The notes under the pieces were generated by a model. It saw only the letters and a program-made list of their open reading frames with translations, ran no database searches and had not been told where the DNA came from. This document shows, piece after piece, positions 23,077-36,100 of a DNA stretch of 64,000 bases. Made by a program: the position numbers and the translations under genes. The first letter of the stretch is position 1, and the number at the start of each line of letters is the position of its first letter. Source of the stretch: Grammothele lineata (taxonomy: Eukaryota; Basidiomycota; Agaricomycetes; Polyporales; Polyporaceae); contig NDFF03000401.1 in assembly GCA_002150815.3 (NCBI GenBank), forward strand, positions 62,001 to 126,000. The letters run 5' to 3'.

Positions 23077-26000
23077 ATGTCTAGCCCGCCAGGAGATAGC
23101 GGTGTTCCGTTCACTTTGTGAGCATTTATTCCCCTTTCTCACACCAGCGACATTAACTGACTACTTATCTGCACACAGCTTTGTCGAGCTGATCGAAGCT
23201 ATCGCGAAAGTTAGACCGCATACATCTTCAGAAAAGCAGGCGCGAAGCACCCGTTACGTAGACACGCCAGCGTACAAGACCTTTAGACGGTGGATCACAA
23301 CCCTACGTCAACGTTATTCACCGCTACTGCCGAATACCACCGCAATAATATTCCGTTTCTTATTCCCCGAAGAGAATGTGCAGCGCAAATATGGCCTCCA
23401 GGAGACGCGCTTGGCTCAGCATCTCGTCAAGATACTCGGCGTATCGTCTAGACCCGATAGTCGTGGTGAGCGGCTGAAGAAGTGGAAAGGAGAAGACGCT
23501 GTCGGATGTCTGGGAGAAGAGGTCAAGACCGTTATGTCGGACGCTACACATTCTCAAACCTCTACTTCCGTTGTTACCATCGCACAGGTCGACACGCTCC
23601 TCACGGAACTCGCGGCTAGATGTGCGTTTTCAGCCGCGTCTGTGCATGCCTCGTTCTCTGCGGTCGCACCACGACGCTCTAAGGAAGCCATTTTGACGAC
23701 ACTGTACACGTCTCTTAACCCGGCTGAGTGTGCGGTGGTCACTCAAATCATTCTCAAGGACCTCCGGCCGCTACTCTATCCTATCCCCCGGGATGCCGCT
23801 CACTATACCGCGGCGCTATTGCGATACAATAGCAATGCGGTCGCAATGCTAACTAAGGAAGCTGGGATGCACGCATGGGATCCTTCCGGCCGACTAGCGA
23901 TGATATACAAGCGCCGTGCGGACTTGGACGAAGCGGCTAGGACGTTCGATAGACTGCGACCTGGTGACACACTGCCCCCGCCCGAGGTAGGCACGCCGAT
24001 CCAGGTGCGAGTACCCGCCATGCTCACGTGTATGCAGACACACTCAATGTCGATTCTCGCCCACAGATCCCCAAGTGTGTCAAAGGACAGGGTACTGCGC
24101 ATGCCCTTCGTTTGCTGAGCGGCGTCGATAAGATCTGGATGGAAACCAAGTACGATGGGGAAAGGACACAGATTCACGTGTGGCTGGAGAACGATGGTAC
24201 ATCTCGTATCAAGATATTCAGCAAGAGTGGCAGAGATTCGACGATGGACAGGGCTGGAATTCATTCGTACGTGTGTAGTGTCTGTTTTCCTTTGTGCGCC
24301 GCTGAAAATATTACTAGAGTCATTCGCGATGCTCTGGGTCTGAGTAATGGTGGGACGGCAGCTTTTCGCAAGAATATCGTTGTTGAAGCGGAGATGGTGG
24401 CCTTTTCCGACACGCTCAAACGTATCGATGGTATGCCAATATTTGATCAGGGGACGCGATATACTTACGACCATTTACAGAGTTCTGGCGTATCAGGAGT
24501 TTGATTGCCCATAGCGCCGTCGGCGTCCGTCATGCCAGTCAGTTGCATGTCACACAGGATACCATGTACGTCTTGCATATTCCGCTTCTCCATTGCCCAG
24601 TCGGTCATGATGTTATCACAGGAACTCTCAAGCCTCTATGCTTTCCAATGCCACTGATGGCGGTACCCGTCATCTCGCTCTTGTCTTCTTCGATATGCTC
24701 TTCGTGGACGACACCTCCCTCCTGTCACACCCTTACTCTGACCGTCGTGCAGCGTTGGAGCGTGTGATCGAAGCGACGCCGGGATACGCGATGCTCGCCG
24801 AACGTATCTGCATCGACCTGACAAAGCCCGACGCGGAAGAGAACTGCAGGAAGTATTTCTCGAATTTGAAGGCATCTCACGAGGAGGGCGCAATCATCAA
24901 GGCTGAGTGTGCGCAGTATGGAGAAAGGCGTTGGCCGTGGGTCAAAGTGGGTAGCTACATTCTACCGTTGCGTACCGAAGAACTCACGAAAACATTGTCT
25001 AGCTCAAGGCGGACTACATCCCCGGTCACGGGGATGCGGTAGATTTGGTCCTGGTAGCCGCATCATGGGAAAAGGAACGCGCAAGAGAGTTAAAAGGTAA
25101 CATTTCACAACGTAGTTGCGTGCGCGTATGCTCATTCTCGGTCATGAAGTCCCGCCCACAGCATTCACCACATTCTACTTTGCCGCGCTCGCAAATCCAG
25201 AGCCCAACAAAGATGTGCGCCTTTTTATTTCCCAATGGACTGATAGAACACAATAATGACTCATGCCGCACAGTCTCGCGGTCGCCCACACTTCGAGATT
25301 TTGTTCACGTCGTCGTACGGTCTTGACAGAGACAAGCTGGAGGAACTGAACTTCCTCATCAAGAGCTCAGCACCTGTCCATGCAAAGGTGAGTGCAACTC
25401 GAGGCCAGAGATCAGTCTCAATCTCATGTACATTTTTCAGGCGGCTTCCTCACTCGTTTATACGTACAACATGCGTCCCGGTCTCTCTGGCCCTGCAATA
25501 TTCTTAAGTCAGCCGTTGCTTGGCGAGCTCTTTGGTGCGGGTTTTACGAAATCTAAGGGTAGCAAAGTGCGAAGTATCACTTTAACCAACTGTTTAATCT
25601 ATCTAACTGAACAAACCCATCTAGTACTACGAGCTGCGCTTTCCTCGAATCTCGAAAATCTACCGCCATAACGACCGTCCTTGGAGCGATGGGACGACAC
25701 TTTCTGAGTTCCAAGCAACCGCTCGCACGGCTATCGGCCGAGACCGTTCTGGCAAGACCGAAGACGACTGGGCCAAAAGTATTTTTCTCCCAGGGCAACC
25801 AACATCTCCGGGTATACGTTCGTCGCCAAAACGTAAGGCAACGGAAGAGCTATGGTTGGAACGGCTTTCATCGGCCGACAAGAAGGTCAGCAAGAAGGCA
25901 CGAGTAACAAAAAACACGGAGCTCGGGCGGAAAGCGAATGCCTCGAATGACTCCGAGAATGTGGGACAACCAGCGACTTCCGCGGAGGACACCGGTGTGG

Positions 26001-26815
26001 GTGCGACAACAGATGGGTCCGCGGGGAGGCCGAGAGTTGGGCTATCACTTCTTGGCTCCGTAACAAACTTGGCGGCATTGTCAACGGCGGTAACGCCGCA
26101 GCTCAACGCCTTGGCTGCCGAGGTCATTTCACCTCCCTCCTCCCCTCTGCAACCCGTTCAACTTTGCGACCAGGAAAACAACAGGTCGTCCGAGCAGATA
26201 CCATCTACGCCGAAGCGCTCTCGTTCCCCACGCCCAGAGTTGAGGGCAATGTCTCCTTCAGCTCGTAGCCCGGAGTCACGCAAATCAGCTCAGGAGATTC
26301 CCCTCAAAACACATCCAGAAGCGGATCGCATTTCTCTCTCGGCCAATTTTCTGGGTGACGATACGGACGTCAAGCCAGAATCCCAGCCCTCCCCTCGGAC
26401 GACTCTGCAGCCAACACTTCACCACTATCTGCAAGATGCCGCTGTGTGGCTCGCACGACCGCCAAACTACCTTCGACCGTCTTGGCGTGCCCCATCTCAC
26501 GCAGTAATCCCACATGGAAACCATCTGCACTCGCTCGATGCTCTTCTTGTGTCATGCGGCTGGGGCAGCGGGACGCCTTCGTCTTGGGTGAAGCGCGGCG
26601 TGGTCTTCGTTGATGACTCTGAGGACTTGCGTCCGCACAGCGAACACGTACTAAACGAGTTGGCGACTAAGCGGCAACAACTCTTGCGGGACGGCCATAT
26701 GAAGACGTGCAAGCCTGTATTCGTGTTCAGCATGAAGCTTCTCGCGTATGACGTGCTGGATAGGAGTGTTAGCCAGGAGGAGCTGGAGGCCGAAGCCGTC
26801 TGTAGGTTTGGCTGA
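23077..26815 (+). CDS. ATP-dependent DNA ligase with long C-terminal extension (Adl1/LIG4-like)
   Basis: Eleven exons (23077-23117, 23179-24004, 24067-24266, 24318-24430, 24481-24565, 24622-24946, 25003-25096, 25162-25214, 25274-25387, 25441-25566, 25625-26815) join to 1055 aa. Residues 1-290 are the helical N-terminal ligase domain (VELIEAIAKVRP, IIFRFLFPEENVQRKYGLQE). The nucleotidyltransferase core has motif I METKYDGER with predicted adenylated Lys ~317, then FSKSGRDST, IVVEAEMVAF, LVFFDMLFVDD, EEGAIIK and RRWPWVKLKADY. An OB-fold follows (VDLVLVAA, PHFEILFTSSYGL). The last ~350 residues are mostly disordered, with KRK and KKARVTK basic clusters suggesting nuclear import. No convincing tandem BRCT domains of LIG4 are seen, favouring an Adl1-like fungal ligase. 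It would seal nicks in repair; pathway unknown. Confidence 0.88.
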
Positions 26816-27771
26816 TGCTTTGGGCATCTTATCGTTATTCGTATTACTTGTATTGCCACTCACGTTCTCTGCATATTGAACTATTAGGCTGCAGTACTAG
26901 GATCAGCCGATCTCAGCACAGTCGAGCATCACTCTCTGCGCGCTTTGGACAGTTCTGAACCCTCGGTTTGGATTAGCACAAAGCTTGTCGATCATTCTCA
27001 CGCCCGCATGCGTACCTTGTTACACGCGGGGACTTTCCAGACTTTCAAACCATATGTCAGACAGCGCTGTAGGAGTCAGCATACCTGACGCGATCTCCGG
27101 GCACGTTGCGAGCATGCACGAGCGACCATCGCGTCAGTCTCAAGACCAAGGTCCAGAACGGGATGCGCCACGGTGCGTCTCCAGACCTGTCAGAACTGCT
27201 TTCCGCTGTAGACAAACTCATGCATACCCCAAACAGTGCTGCGCACTCCTGCCTCCAGTGCTTCCTCGCTCTCAGTAACGGTGTTTGTCATCATTTGCAC
27301 TAATGTGCGCTGAATTTAACCCAGGTCGCGGCGCGTGGCCTCAGGTTACGTTGTCCCGCGGTGACGCAGCAACCTAGTGCAGCCCGCTTATACAAGTGAT
27401 TCCCATGGTCCCCGTTCCTCGCAGCCGTCCCAAAACCAAATGCAGAACTCACAAGTAATTATAACAGCTCGCGATATTCCTGTCCAAGGTAACATTGACT
27501 TCACCATAACCAGCCAGAGGTTACCCTCGGGCTCGATTCCTCCGCGTGATCGGCTACATAGAGCATTTGAGGTCTCACTTCTATAAGCGTCCCTTGTCCG
27601 GGCCCGAGAAGTTCTGAGATAGAGCTGCACAGCTTCATGTCGACGGCATGTGGCGTGCGCAGCAGCACTTCCTTGCGGTGCCATCTCGCCTGCCCTCATC
27701 GTCGCGCGACCACCGGTGTTTGTCAGGCTTCTCGTGTCATTCCGTGTTGCTGATTGGGCCGGCATTTTCAG

Positions 27772-28686
27772 GTTAGCAATCGTGTCTCGACTCTCCACCA
27801 CCAGCTCTGCCTCCTGCGCGGGTGCGTGACTGTACGAGCCTATGCCGATGGTCCCATGGTTCGACTTGTCGCTTCACAGAACAAGGCCACGTTGCCCAAA
27901 CAGCGGCGCGCAATGTACTCCAATGACGTTCCTATGTATCCACAAGGAACTGCAGGCCCTGGAAGAAAATCTCCTATGTTTGAAGAATTTATGTACCTCA
28001 CTTACAAGCGATCCAACGCCGCCCTATGGCACACCACATGATTTGACCCTGGGTGTTGGGCAATCTGCGAGATGGGCCATGGCGTGCTTTCGGGTGCTTT
28101 CCGGGGACTGCAGGGCCAGACCTCTGCCGACTCAGGGAGGGCCAGACGACAACATGAAAATGTTCGCCATGCGTGCCTTGCAGGTGAGTCGTCTTCATCT
28201 GTCCGGGTGGATGACAACACGTGCACACATGCTCATAGTTCTCAAAGGACGCGTGCAAGGTGCAATGCGAAAGCTAGCTGTTCCAGTTGGCCATTCTGAT
28301 GTGCGTGCGGCGGAGATTGCCTTGCATGGACCGCCGCTGGGAGTGTTGCTACTTGTTCTGGTCTGCCGCCGGCACGTTTCGAGGGGCTTGACCGGGCTAG
28401 GCTCAGCAGGGCTCAGCAGTCTGTGTTTCGATTTCAGTGCCCGGAAGTTGTGCATAGCTGGATCAAGAAATCAGGTACGTATTCCCTCGCTTCGCAACAT
28501 TAGTCGCGAATGTACCTCCGGGGCTTGACAGATTCTGATACTTTTCTTCTTCGGGAGCACCGGCTTTTTAGTTTGTGGGCTCGATTTGCGTTTGACATTG
28601 CAATTGATCTTGATACAGGAATGATCAAGGACGTCGCCAATTCGACGATGGCCCCTCCGCCTACAGCCGGACCACTTGTGCACTAG
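27772..28686 (+). CDS. Protein of unknown function, 5' end unresolved
   Basis: I do not recognise the family. Five exons (27772-27821, 27880-28183, 28239-28259, 28438-28474, 28532-28686) join in phase to 188 codons ending at TAG, through consensus donors (GTGCGT, GTGAGT, GTGCAA, GTACGT) and CAG/TAG acceptors. The middle contains a short helical, coiled-coil-like stretch (CIHKELQALEENLLCLKNL). The end reads CPEVVHSWIKKSDSD, then FLLREHRLFSLWARFAFDIA, then IDLDTGMIKDV, which looks like a folded amphipathic domain. Earlier exons probably exist: an ATG at 27054 and open segments at 27106-27300 and 27374-27490 are candidates, but the phases were not resolved. It follows the ligase gene in the same orientation, about 960 bp away. 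The 21-nt exon and the 178-nt third-to-fourth intron are the weakest parts. Confidence 0.5.
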
Positions 28687-31600
28687 ACAAACCCGGCGGA
28701 AGCAATACCAAGACTCAAACGCAGAGCCTTGTCGGCCACGTCGGCCACACACGACGCGGCGCAACCGGAGCGCAATGAGACCTAGAGCGTCGTATCTTTC
28801 TCACCTCACAGGAGCGAGAAGCCGGGTAATCATGGTCGCCATCATCAGCGCGTGCGATGTTGCCATCGGCTTCAGCAGCGGAGGCCTGGAATATGTTTGT
28901 CCCTTCTGTAGTCCTCCGCGAGAAGCGGGGCGCGGAGGCACGACGGCCCGGCTCGAGGAGCCGCATTAACCTCGGACTGCGGGTGCGGACCGTGTTTCCC
29001 CAACTCGGCAAGCTTCGAGCCCCAGACCGCCCGATGCGAACTCGCCAGACGAGCGCGCGGCGGACAAACGGCCGACAAACCCGTCGTTATCTCCTTCCAG
29101 AACAAAAGAGTCGCGGTGCGTGCTCTTTCCGAACACGCCGCCCATGGGGTTGCGCTCACAAATCTGGTGACAGATGCAAGGGACGTTGCCTCCTTCTCTG
29201 TCAGGCAAGAGTTCAACTTTCGCTGGCAAGAGGACTTGGCAAACCTGGAAGGCCACATCAGGCCCGAAGTCTTATGGCCTCCTCTAGCGTTATCTGTTGT
29301 GCTCATATGACAGGCCGTGCGTACACGAATCAGGACTCCGCTGCGATGGCGAGCCCGACAACGACTGCACCAGTGACGACTACAACCACCGAGTCCCGGA
29401 TGCGTGCTTATGTGGCAGACATGTGCTATATTTTCTGGCCGAAGACACAGGAATAGCAGATCACTGGTACCAGCACAAGCGCGCCGCTAGTACCGCTATG
29501 CGCAATTGTTTCCGAGACCTGAGAGCTCCGAAGGTGATGCGTCTGCGATGTCTCTGGGAAAGGGAACACACGATCCTCGGCCCTGCTCCGATGCTTTGCT
29601 CAGCAGGAGGTGCGTGCCCTGGCACGAAGTTCATAACCTTCGAGATCTCTAACGTATCCCCGGGAGCTAGCCCGAGTCGGCGGAATTCTGGTCTTCTGGT
29701 GTCTCCGGGAAGCGTCGCGCGTATGCGGTCCGGAGGGATGCACGAATGTCGACGCCGCCACAAAGGCGGCGCGCGTCGATCAAGGGATGCACGCAGAGCG
29801 GCGAAAAGACCACGGTGTCCCCAGCACTTGGCACCGTCCTTACACCGATGGGTATGCGCCCTGCCTAGCCAACGTTCGAACCATGTTCGAAGCTGTCCCG
29901 ACCGCCTTCCCCGCACGCGTACCTCAGCCCCTGTCAGACGAACCTCAGCCTCATCGCGCAATAAACCTTCCCAAGCTACAGTGAAACACCACCGTGTTTA
30001 TCCGCGCAAGTCCCGACGTTTCTGAAGCACGGCCCCTCGTGCGACCAGCACGACCCAGACACAAAAGCTCGTTGGAGCGCAGAGTACGGCAGAGGCAATG
30101 CACCGTGTACTCAACGTTGGAGTTGGTGCAACGCCCTTGCCCAGATCCTCCGGCCCTACGCACTCACGATGCCCGGACGCGCCACGCGCCGGGGCGCACA
30201 CCTGAGCAGCGTTCGTACCCCGCATGACGTCCGCCTTCTCCCGTCTCGAGAGCATGATGGACGCCAGGCAAGCGCGGCGCGGGGAAGGCGCACTTGGCGT
30301 TCTTGTGCGAGGCGAGCTCTGCGCATGTGCGGGGCCAGGCGGCGCGGCGTGGGAGGTGGGCGTTCCAGAAGCGCGCCCGAGCGGGGGCGCGTGCCGGGTT
30401 AGGCCAGGCAGGGAATAAGCCTGGGACGAGCGCGTTTGGGAAGGCGCGGGGCGTATCCGCGCGGACGTCATCGCGATGGGCTAGTCCGCTCGTACGATTT
30501 AGTGCGCGCGGGGGAGGCGGGGATGTCTGTGGGAGCGTGGGAGGCGGTGAGAGGGCGCGCCGGCGACGGTCGGTCGCGATGCGCACCAGCCCGGGGCGCG
30601 ACAGGACCCGCATGGTCTGGAGAGCGTCATGACGCGCGGTTTCGAGTGCGCGCGCGAGGCGGGCGCATTGCGTGCTCGAGCGCATGGGCATATGCCGCGA
30701 CTGTCGCACAGTACCTGCTCTGAGGATACGCAAAGACAGAAGATCATGCGAATGGAACTTGTCTGCGGCAGAGAGCGAGCACCAATGTCGAGGACTCGGG
30801 TGCCGTGGCGACCCTAAGGCGCCACTTGAACAGGGGTAGAAACGGGTGCTACCAGGGGTGCGGGGCAACACTCCGAGTCCGGGGTGCAGGAGCGGAGTGC
30901 TTGGGAATCGACGCGCGGCGGTAGAGAAAGGCAGCGTGATAGGAATCTAGGGCTCCGGGGTATAGTACGAGTAAGTAAGTACGCTGGCATCGATCTTCGC
31001 CAACTCGGGCGTGCGGACCCGGAAAACGATCATCTCCGCACGCATTCGTTAGAGCACTAGCATATGAAAGACTAGGGACTGTGAGCGTTGGGACCGTAGC
31101 ATTCGCACCCCGTGTGGTGCGCGGTCTTCGCGCTGCCCGAGGGCCGATGCACAATGCTCGCGCGTGTGAGCGTGGCCGTGTCCGGAAGCTGAAGCAGGTG
31201 GTGATCACGTCTGGGCCATTTGCGGCAGCGACGACATGCAGGCTGACCGCAGAGCGCCAAGATAGGATCGCAGTGGACGAGCACCGTCCTCGTTGGCGAG
31301 AAGGCCTTCCATCACGGCCGACCCAGGTGGCTGGATGCGGATGGCATGAGATATTTTTCGCGCGCGTGGCCGCACATGGCTTGCCCGAGGGCGATGCGTA
31401 TAGCGGGTGTGAGCATGCGGGGGAACCTGGGGAGAGCGTCCTGGAAATGTCGAGGAATTGTCGGCCAAACTCGAGAGCGGAGGTGCGGGGAACAGGACGG
31501 GAGAGGGACCCTGCAGGGAGTGCCATCAACAAAAGGCATTGCGTGTGAACGATGGACCGAGGGCGTTTGCGTGAGAGCGCCGCACACGAACTTGCGGTTT

Positions 31601-33134
31601 GAGTTGTGTCTTGCCCCAAATGTGCAAGAGCAAGCTTCAGTGAAGAACACGAAAAGTTGCGAACCTGGGAACATGTTGTAACAGTGCGTCCGGGTGATAA
31701 ATGGATGGATGGATGGCATTACGGTTCAGAGAGGCCTTGCAAGAAGGTTGAACTGGATGTCTGCGTCCTACTTAGCCCCGTCTTGTGGACATCCTGTGAA
31801 ACAGAGATCGGAGCAGCAGGTGATTGTGGCTTTGTGCGCCATGTTGATCACCACGATCATTGTTATTCAATGAGCATAAGGTTGTATGAACTGGCCAAGT
31901 CCCTTCTGGAAGCTGTGGAGACACCAGAGCACTCTCGCGATCATCGAATGCGTAGCAGCCTGGCGTGTGTCGCGGACGTTTGCCTGAGATCCGGGATAGG
32001 AGGAAAGGTGCTAGATTAGCTACCGATAAATGGACGTGGACTTCCTGCACCATGGCCCACAAGCACAGCAAGCCTGGTGGCACCCGAACGGAATGTCCGA
32101 CATGGTTCATCACCTCGACGGTGATTGCACTGGCGAGCGGTGGCGCCGACCGCCGGGACACGTCCCACGTCGCCCACACGATGGACTCGGGTCGCCCTGT
32201 CGCATGGAAGCAATGAGCGGAATCCCACGTCCGACGCTGGTGATGCAATGGGGGAAGAGTATGAACGCACCACGATGGCCGTCGCTAACAGCACATCAAA
32301 GATAGTTGGCCTTCTGAGCCCCTTGTGCCAGGTGCCTCACGTCCGGCAAGGCGAGACGATGAGAGAGTTGGTAAATTTTATCTCGGAGCGACCGGTCGAA
32401 AGAAGGTCGATGGCGAAGGCCGAAGCGTTAACGTTTCATACCACTCGGTCGAGCAGCAACCGAGGTCCCAGCATCGGGTGGAGCAGAATTATTCGCGAGC
32501 GGACGCTTCTGCGCGGTTCCAACAGGGCTTGTGCTCGTCCTGGACGTGATCAGACGCGAGCTGGATGGCAGTCGGTGAGAACGCGCGCGGTTGGGTCTCG
32601 TTTAGCATACGGGGCCTTCCCACGAGCGCACAAGTTTAGCATCCACAACGTCGCCAGGCTGCATATCGCGGCCAGAACGCGCAACCGGCATGCTGCTCGC
32701 CATTCTTGTCGCGTGCGCGCCCAAGCGAGTTCCCAGTCTGCGCATCGTCAAACTGTCTCGGGCGGTCGGGCGAAGGCAGCTGCTGCTGGCACATGCTGCC
32801 TTCCGTGAATCCATCCGCCGTATGTGCTCCTCGTGATCGTCGGCGGCGAAACGGCAACTGGCCGGTAGGGCGGCCCACCCGCCGTGTTGTGTCGTATGTG
32901 AACTGCCGCCGTGTGCGAGTACAGCGGTACGAGCGATGGCGAGTGTGTCGTCGACGGCGTCGAGCTCAGTGAGGGCGGCGAGGCGCGCTCGAAATGCGAC
33001 ACAGGCTTTCATAGAACGCGCGGATAGCAGCTTACGTAAGCTCACCGTCGCCGCATCTTGTCGTTGAGTTGGACGGCGTCGCTGGCATTCAGCACCTCTC
33101 CGACACCCAAAACCTCCCCTCATCGTCGCACACG
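28687..33134. other. 4.4-kb region with no supported gene
   Basis: No recognisable protein, tRNA or intact transposon. A plus-strand stretch at 28987-29310 is open for 107 codons with coding-like composition (VVISFQNKRVA, EFNFRWQEDLANLEGHIRPE) and ends in TGA; it may be an exon or a decayed gene. An (ATGG)4 microsatellite is at 31701-31716. The remainder is mixed GC-rich sequence. Confidence 0.4.
31701..31716 (+). repeat. ATGG microsatellite, four units
   Basis: ATGG repeats four times in a non-coding stretch upstream of MKT1. Confidence 0.85.
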
Positions 33135-36100
33135 ATGCCTGTAAAGCACCTCGACAGTAAGCACGCCGTCTCTCCTCGCGACCTGTTCAGACTCGTCGCG
33201 CTCGTTAGAACACCGCATCTCACATTGCGCGCATATTGCCAGCCTACTTGGTGGATCGCAAGCATCTCCAGACACACCCGCTCTCCGTCCTCGCCGACTC
33301 TCGTTTGGGCATTGATGCGTCGTACTACCTCTCCAGTCTGATTGACAACCCGCCTTCGCGGGAACCCCTCCTCGCCGCTACAGGTGGCCTCCCGCTCGCG
33401 CTCACGACGCGCATCGAGTCCGACCTCAGAGCGCTCGAAAAACTTCACATCAAGCCCGTATTCGTCTTCCCTGGTCTCCTGCCTAGCCGACGCACGAAGC
33501 AGCAGCAACAGCAGCAGTTTGAGCACAACGAGGCGTGCAAGGACAGGCGCGAGGCATGGACCAAGTACGAGTCGGGACAGGAGGAAGCGGCGACGAAGCT
33601 GTTTGAGGGTCGGAGCAACCTGCACCAGTGGGACCTTTGGAAGATTGTGCTGAGGATTTTCAAGCACCGGAATGTGGAGTTTCTCGTCGCGCCATATGTT
33701 GCATGGGCTCAGGTACGTTCGGTATTTCTCCAGCGTCTCCCAGAACGCATCCTAGTACAATGCTAATACGCATCACGCGCGTACAGTTGATTTACCTCCA
33801 GCGTCACAACAAGGCGTATATTCATGCGATATACGGTCCTTCAGATACACTGCTCTACCCAGGGGTGGACAAGGTCATCACGTCCGTGGATCTCGTCTCC
33901 GCCAACCCTACATTCTCGTTTGTTGCAAAGCGTTCCATCCTCAGCGACCTGGGCGTGTCAGAAGACCAATTCTTGGACATTGGTATTCTCCTTGGGTTCG
34001 ACAACTCTCCCCCCTTCCCCCCTACCGTACACGAACAGGCCTTGAAGGCCACGGTTGACATGGTCAAGTACTACAAGTCCGGCCACGCAGCTGTATCCGC
34101 TCTCGCAGACCAACCCCATATAAAGCAGATGAACTACACTGAACACTACGCACGTACACGTTCCATGATCAAGTATTCCCTCATCCTGTCGTCGGAAGGT
34201 TCTGTGACCCCTCTTCCCCTCGCAATCACTTCGCCTACCCACGGCCACCCCAACCACCACTCACATCACCCGACCGCCGCCGACATTCCCCAGGATCTGC
34301 ACGAGATATTCACTCACCGACTACCAGACGAAGTGTACTTCTACCTCTCACGCGGATTGCTCGGGCCGCAGGCCCTGGTCTGGCTCACGACGGGCCAGAT
34401 CATCGAGAACCCACCGTTAGATAACGGTGAGACGACGGAATACCGGCGGTTCGTGAAGGAAGTCATCACGGACGGCCAGACTGGGCCCCGAGTGACCTCG
34501 CTCGCGCTCATCTCGAGCGTCATGCACAACTTTTGGCAGACCAAGAAGGTCACGGGCCACTTCTGGTTCGAGCAGCCCACGCCGCAGAAGCCGATTTCCC
34601 ACAACTCGCAGCAGACGACGCAGCTCGCGGAGCGTGTCGCGGGCTGGAACGTGCCGTACGGGATCGTGGAGGAGGAACTGAGGAGGCAGAACGTGAGTGG
34701 CCCTTAGCTCAGCATCCGCGGTTGCGGACGAGACTGCGGGACGTGCGCTTACTTTCGGTACCGCTGCGCCGCGGGTGGACCTACGCCGCGGGTGGACCTA
34801 CGCCGCCGGCTTCGCACGCGCAGTCTTCGACAATCGACTTTGCTCTATGTCTCGGAGCGACTGCGTCCGAGAAGCTCGCGCAGCGGACCAAGGTGAAGGC
34901 GCAAAACACTGTCGGGCTCGACAAGAAGGACGAGATCGTGGCGAATGTCATTTGGCGCTTCCTGGAGCTGCGCGGGTGCGTGCCACCGTGGCTTTCTTTT
35001 CATTCGGGGAGGGGGCGCTGCTGCCGCCACCACCCAGGCACGCGCCGCCGCTGGCGATGGCGGGCCCGCATTGACGCGCCGATCGTGTTTTTGATAGGTT
35101 CCTGCTCAACACGCACACGCATTCACCCTTGGCCAGGGCGATGTACACCGCACTGCGGCCGGCCCGGGTGAACGACAAGTTCCAGGACTCGCTCTACCTG
35201 TTCCTGGAGCTCGTCCGAGCGGGCGTTGTGCACGGCCATCTGTGGTCTGGCCGCGCCTTCAGCGGGGGGCCCAGCTTCGGCACCGGTACGTTCGCGGTCT
35301 GTCTTTCCCACGCTCCTGGCGACCATCGCGAGGCGTGCACTGGACTGGGGGGGCTGATTTTGACGTCGCTCGCAGATGACGAGAAGTCGTGCATGCTGCT
35401 CGTGATGCGCGTGCTGAGCATTTTGCCTCTGAACTGCAAGGTGCGTCGCCGGCCTGGCGTCTTGGCTCCCCGGCCGCTCCGAAATCATGCGCGGCTCGCT
35501 AACCATACCCGTGCGCCTATACTCCAACGCGTGATTTGCACCCGCCGCCTCGCCTCTCCGCTTCCGCCCATCGTCCGCCCGGCTGTAAACTGTGGCTGGA
35601 CCCGTTGTGGCGGGACCCCGATATCGCGCTGCTTCGATGCCTCGCGTGACGCCGCCGCCGCCACGACCCACGTTGGCACCACGAACAGGCGCAGCCGTGG
35701 TCGGCGCCGCTCTCCCGGGAGCTGCTGGTGTTCAACTCGTTCGTGCGGTCGCTCACGCGCGCGCTGCGGACGCTGCTGGAGGTGACGTCGCTGAACATGC
35801 TGCTCCGGCACGACGCGCGGCGGGCGCGGGACGACCTGCTGGACGTGAACCTGTCGCTGCCGTTCCAGAACGAGGTCAACACGGGCTTCGGGGTGCTCGC
35901 CAAGGTCTACCTCGACGCGCTCACGCACCTCAACGGGCAGCGGCGCGTGCGGGACCCGAACGCGGAGGGCGTGCGCGAGGCGAAGCAGGTCGCGCTCGAC
36001 ATCTGCGAGGAGACGTTCCAGGGCGTCAAGTACCCGAAGGCGGAGGTCGAGCGCGGCTTCCGCTTCTGGGACGTGGTGCGTGCACTTTTTGCGTTGTGTG

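Noticed and set aside
28687..33134. Decayed transposon
   Set aside because: No terminal repeats, integrase, reverse transcriptase or transposase motif was seen on either strand.
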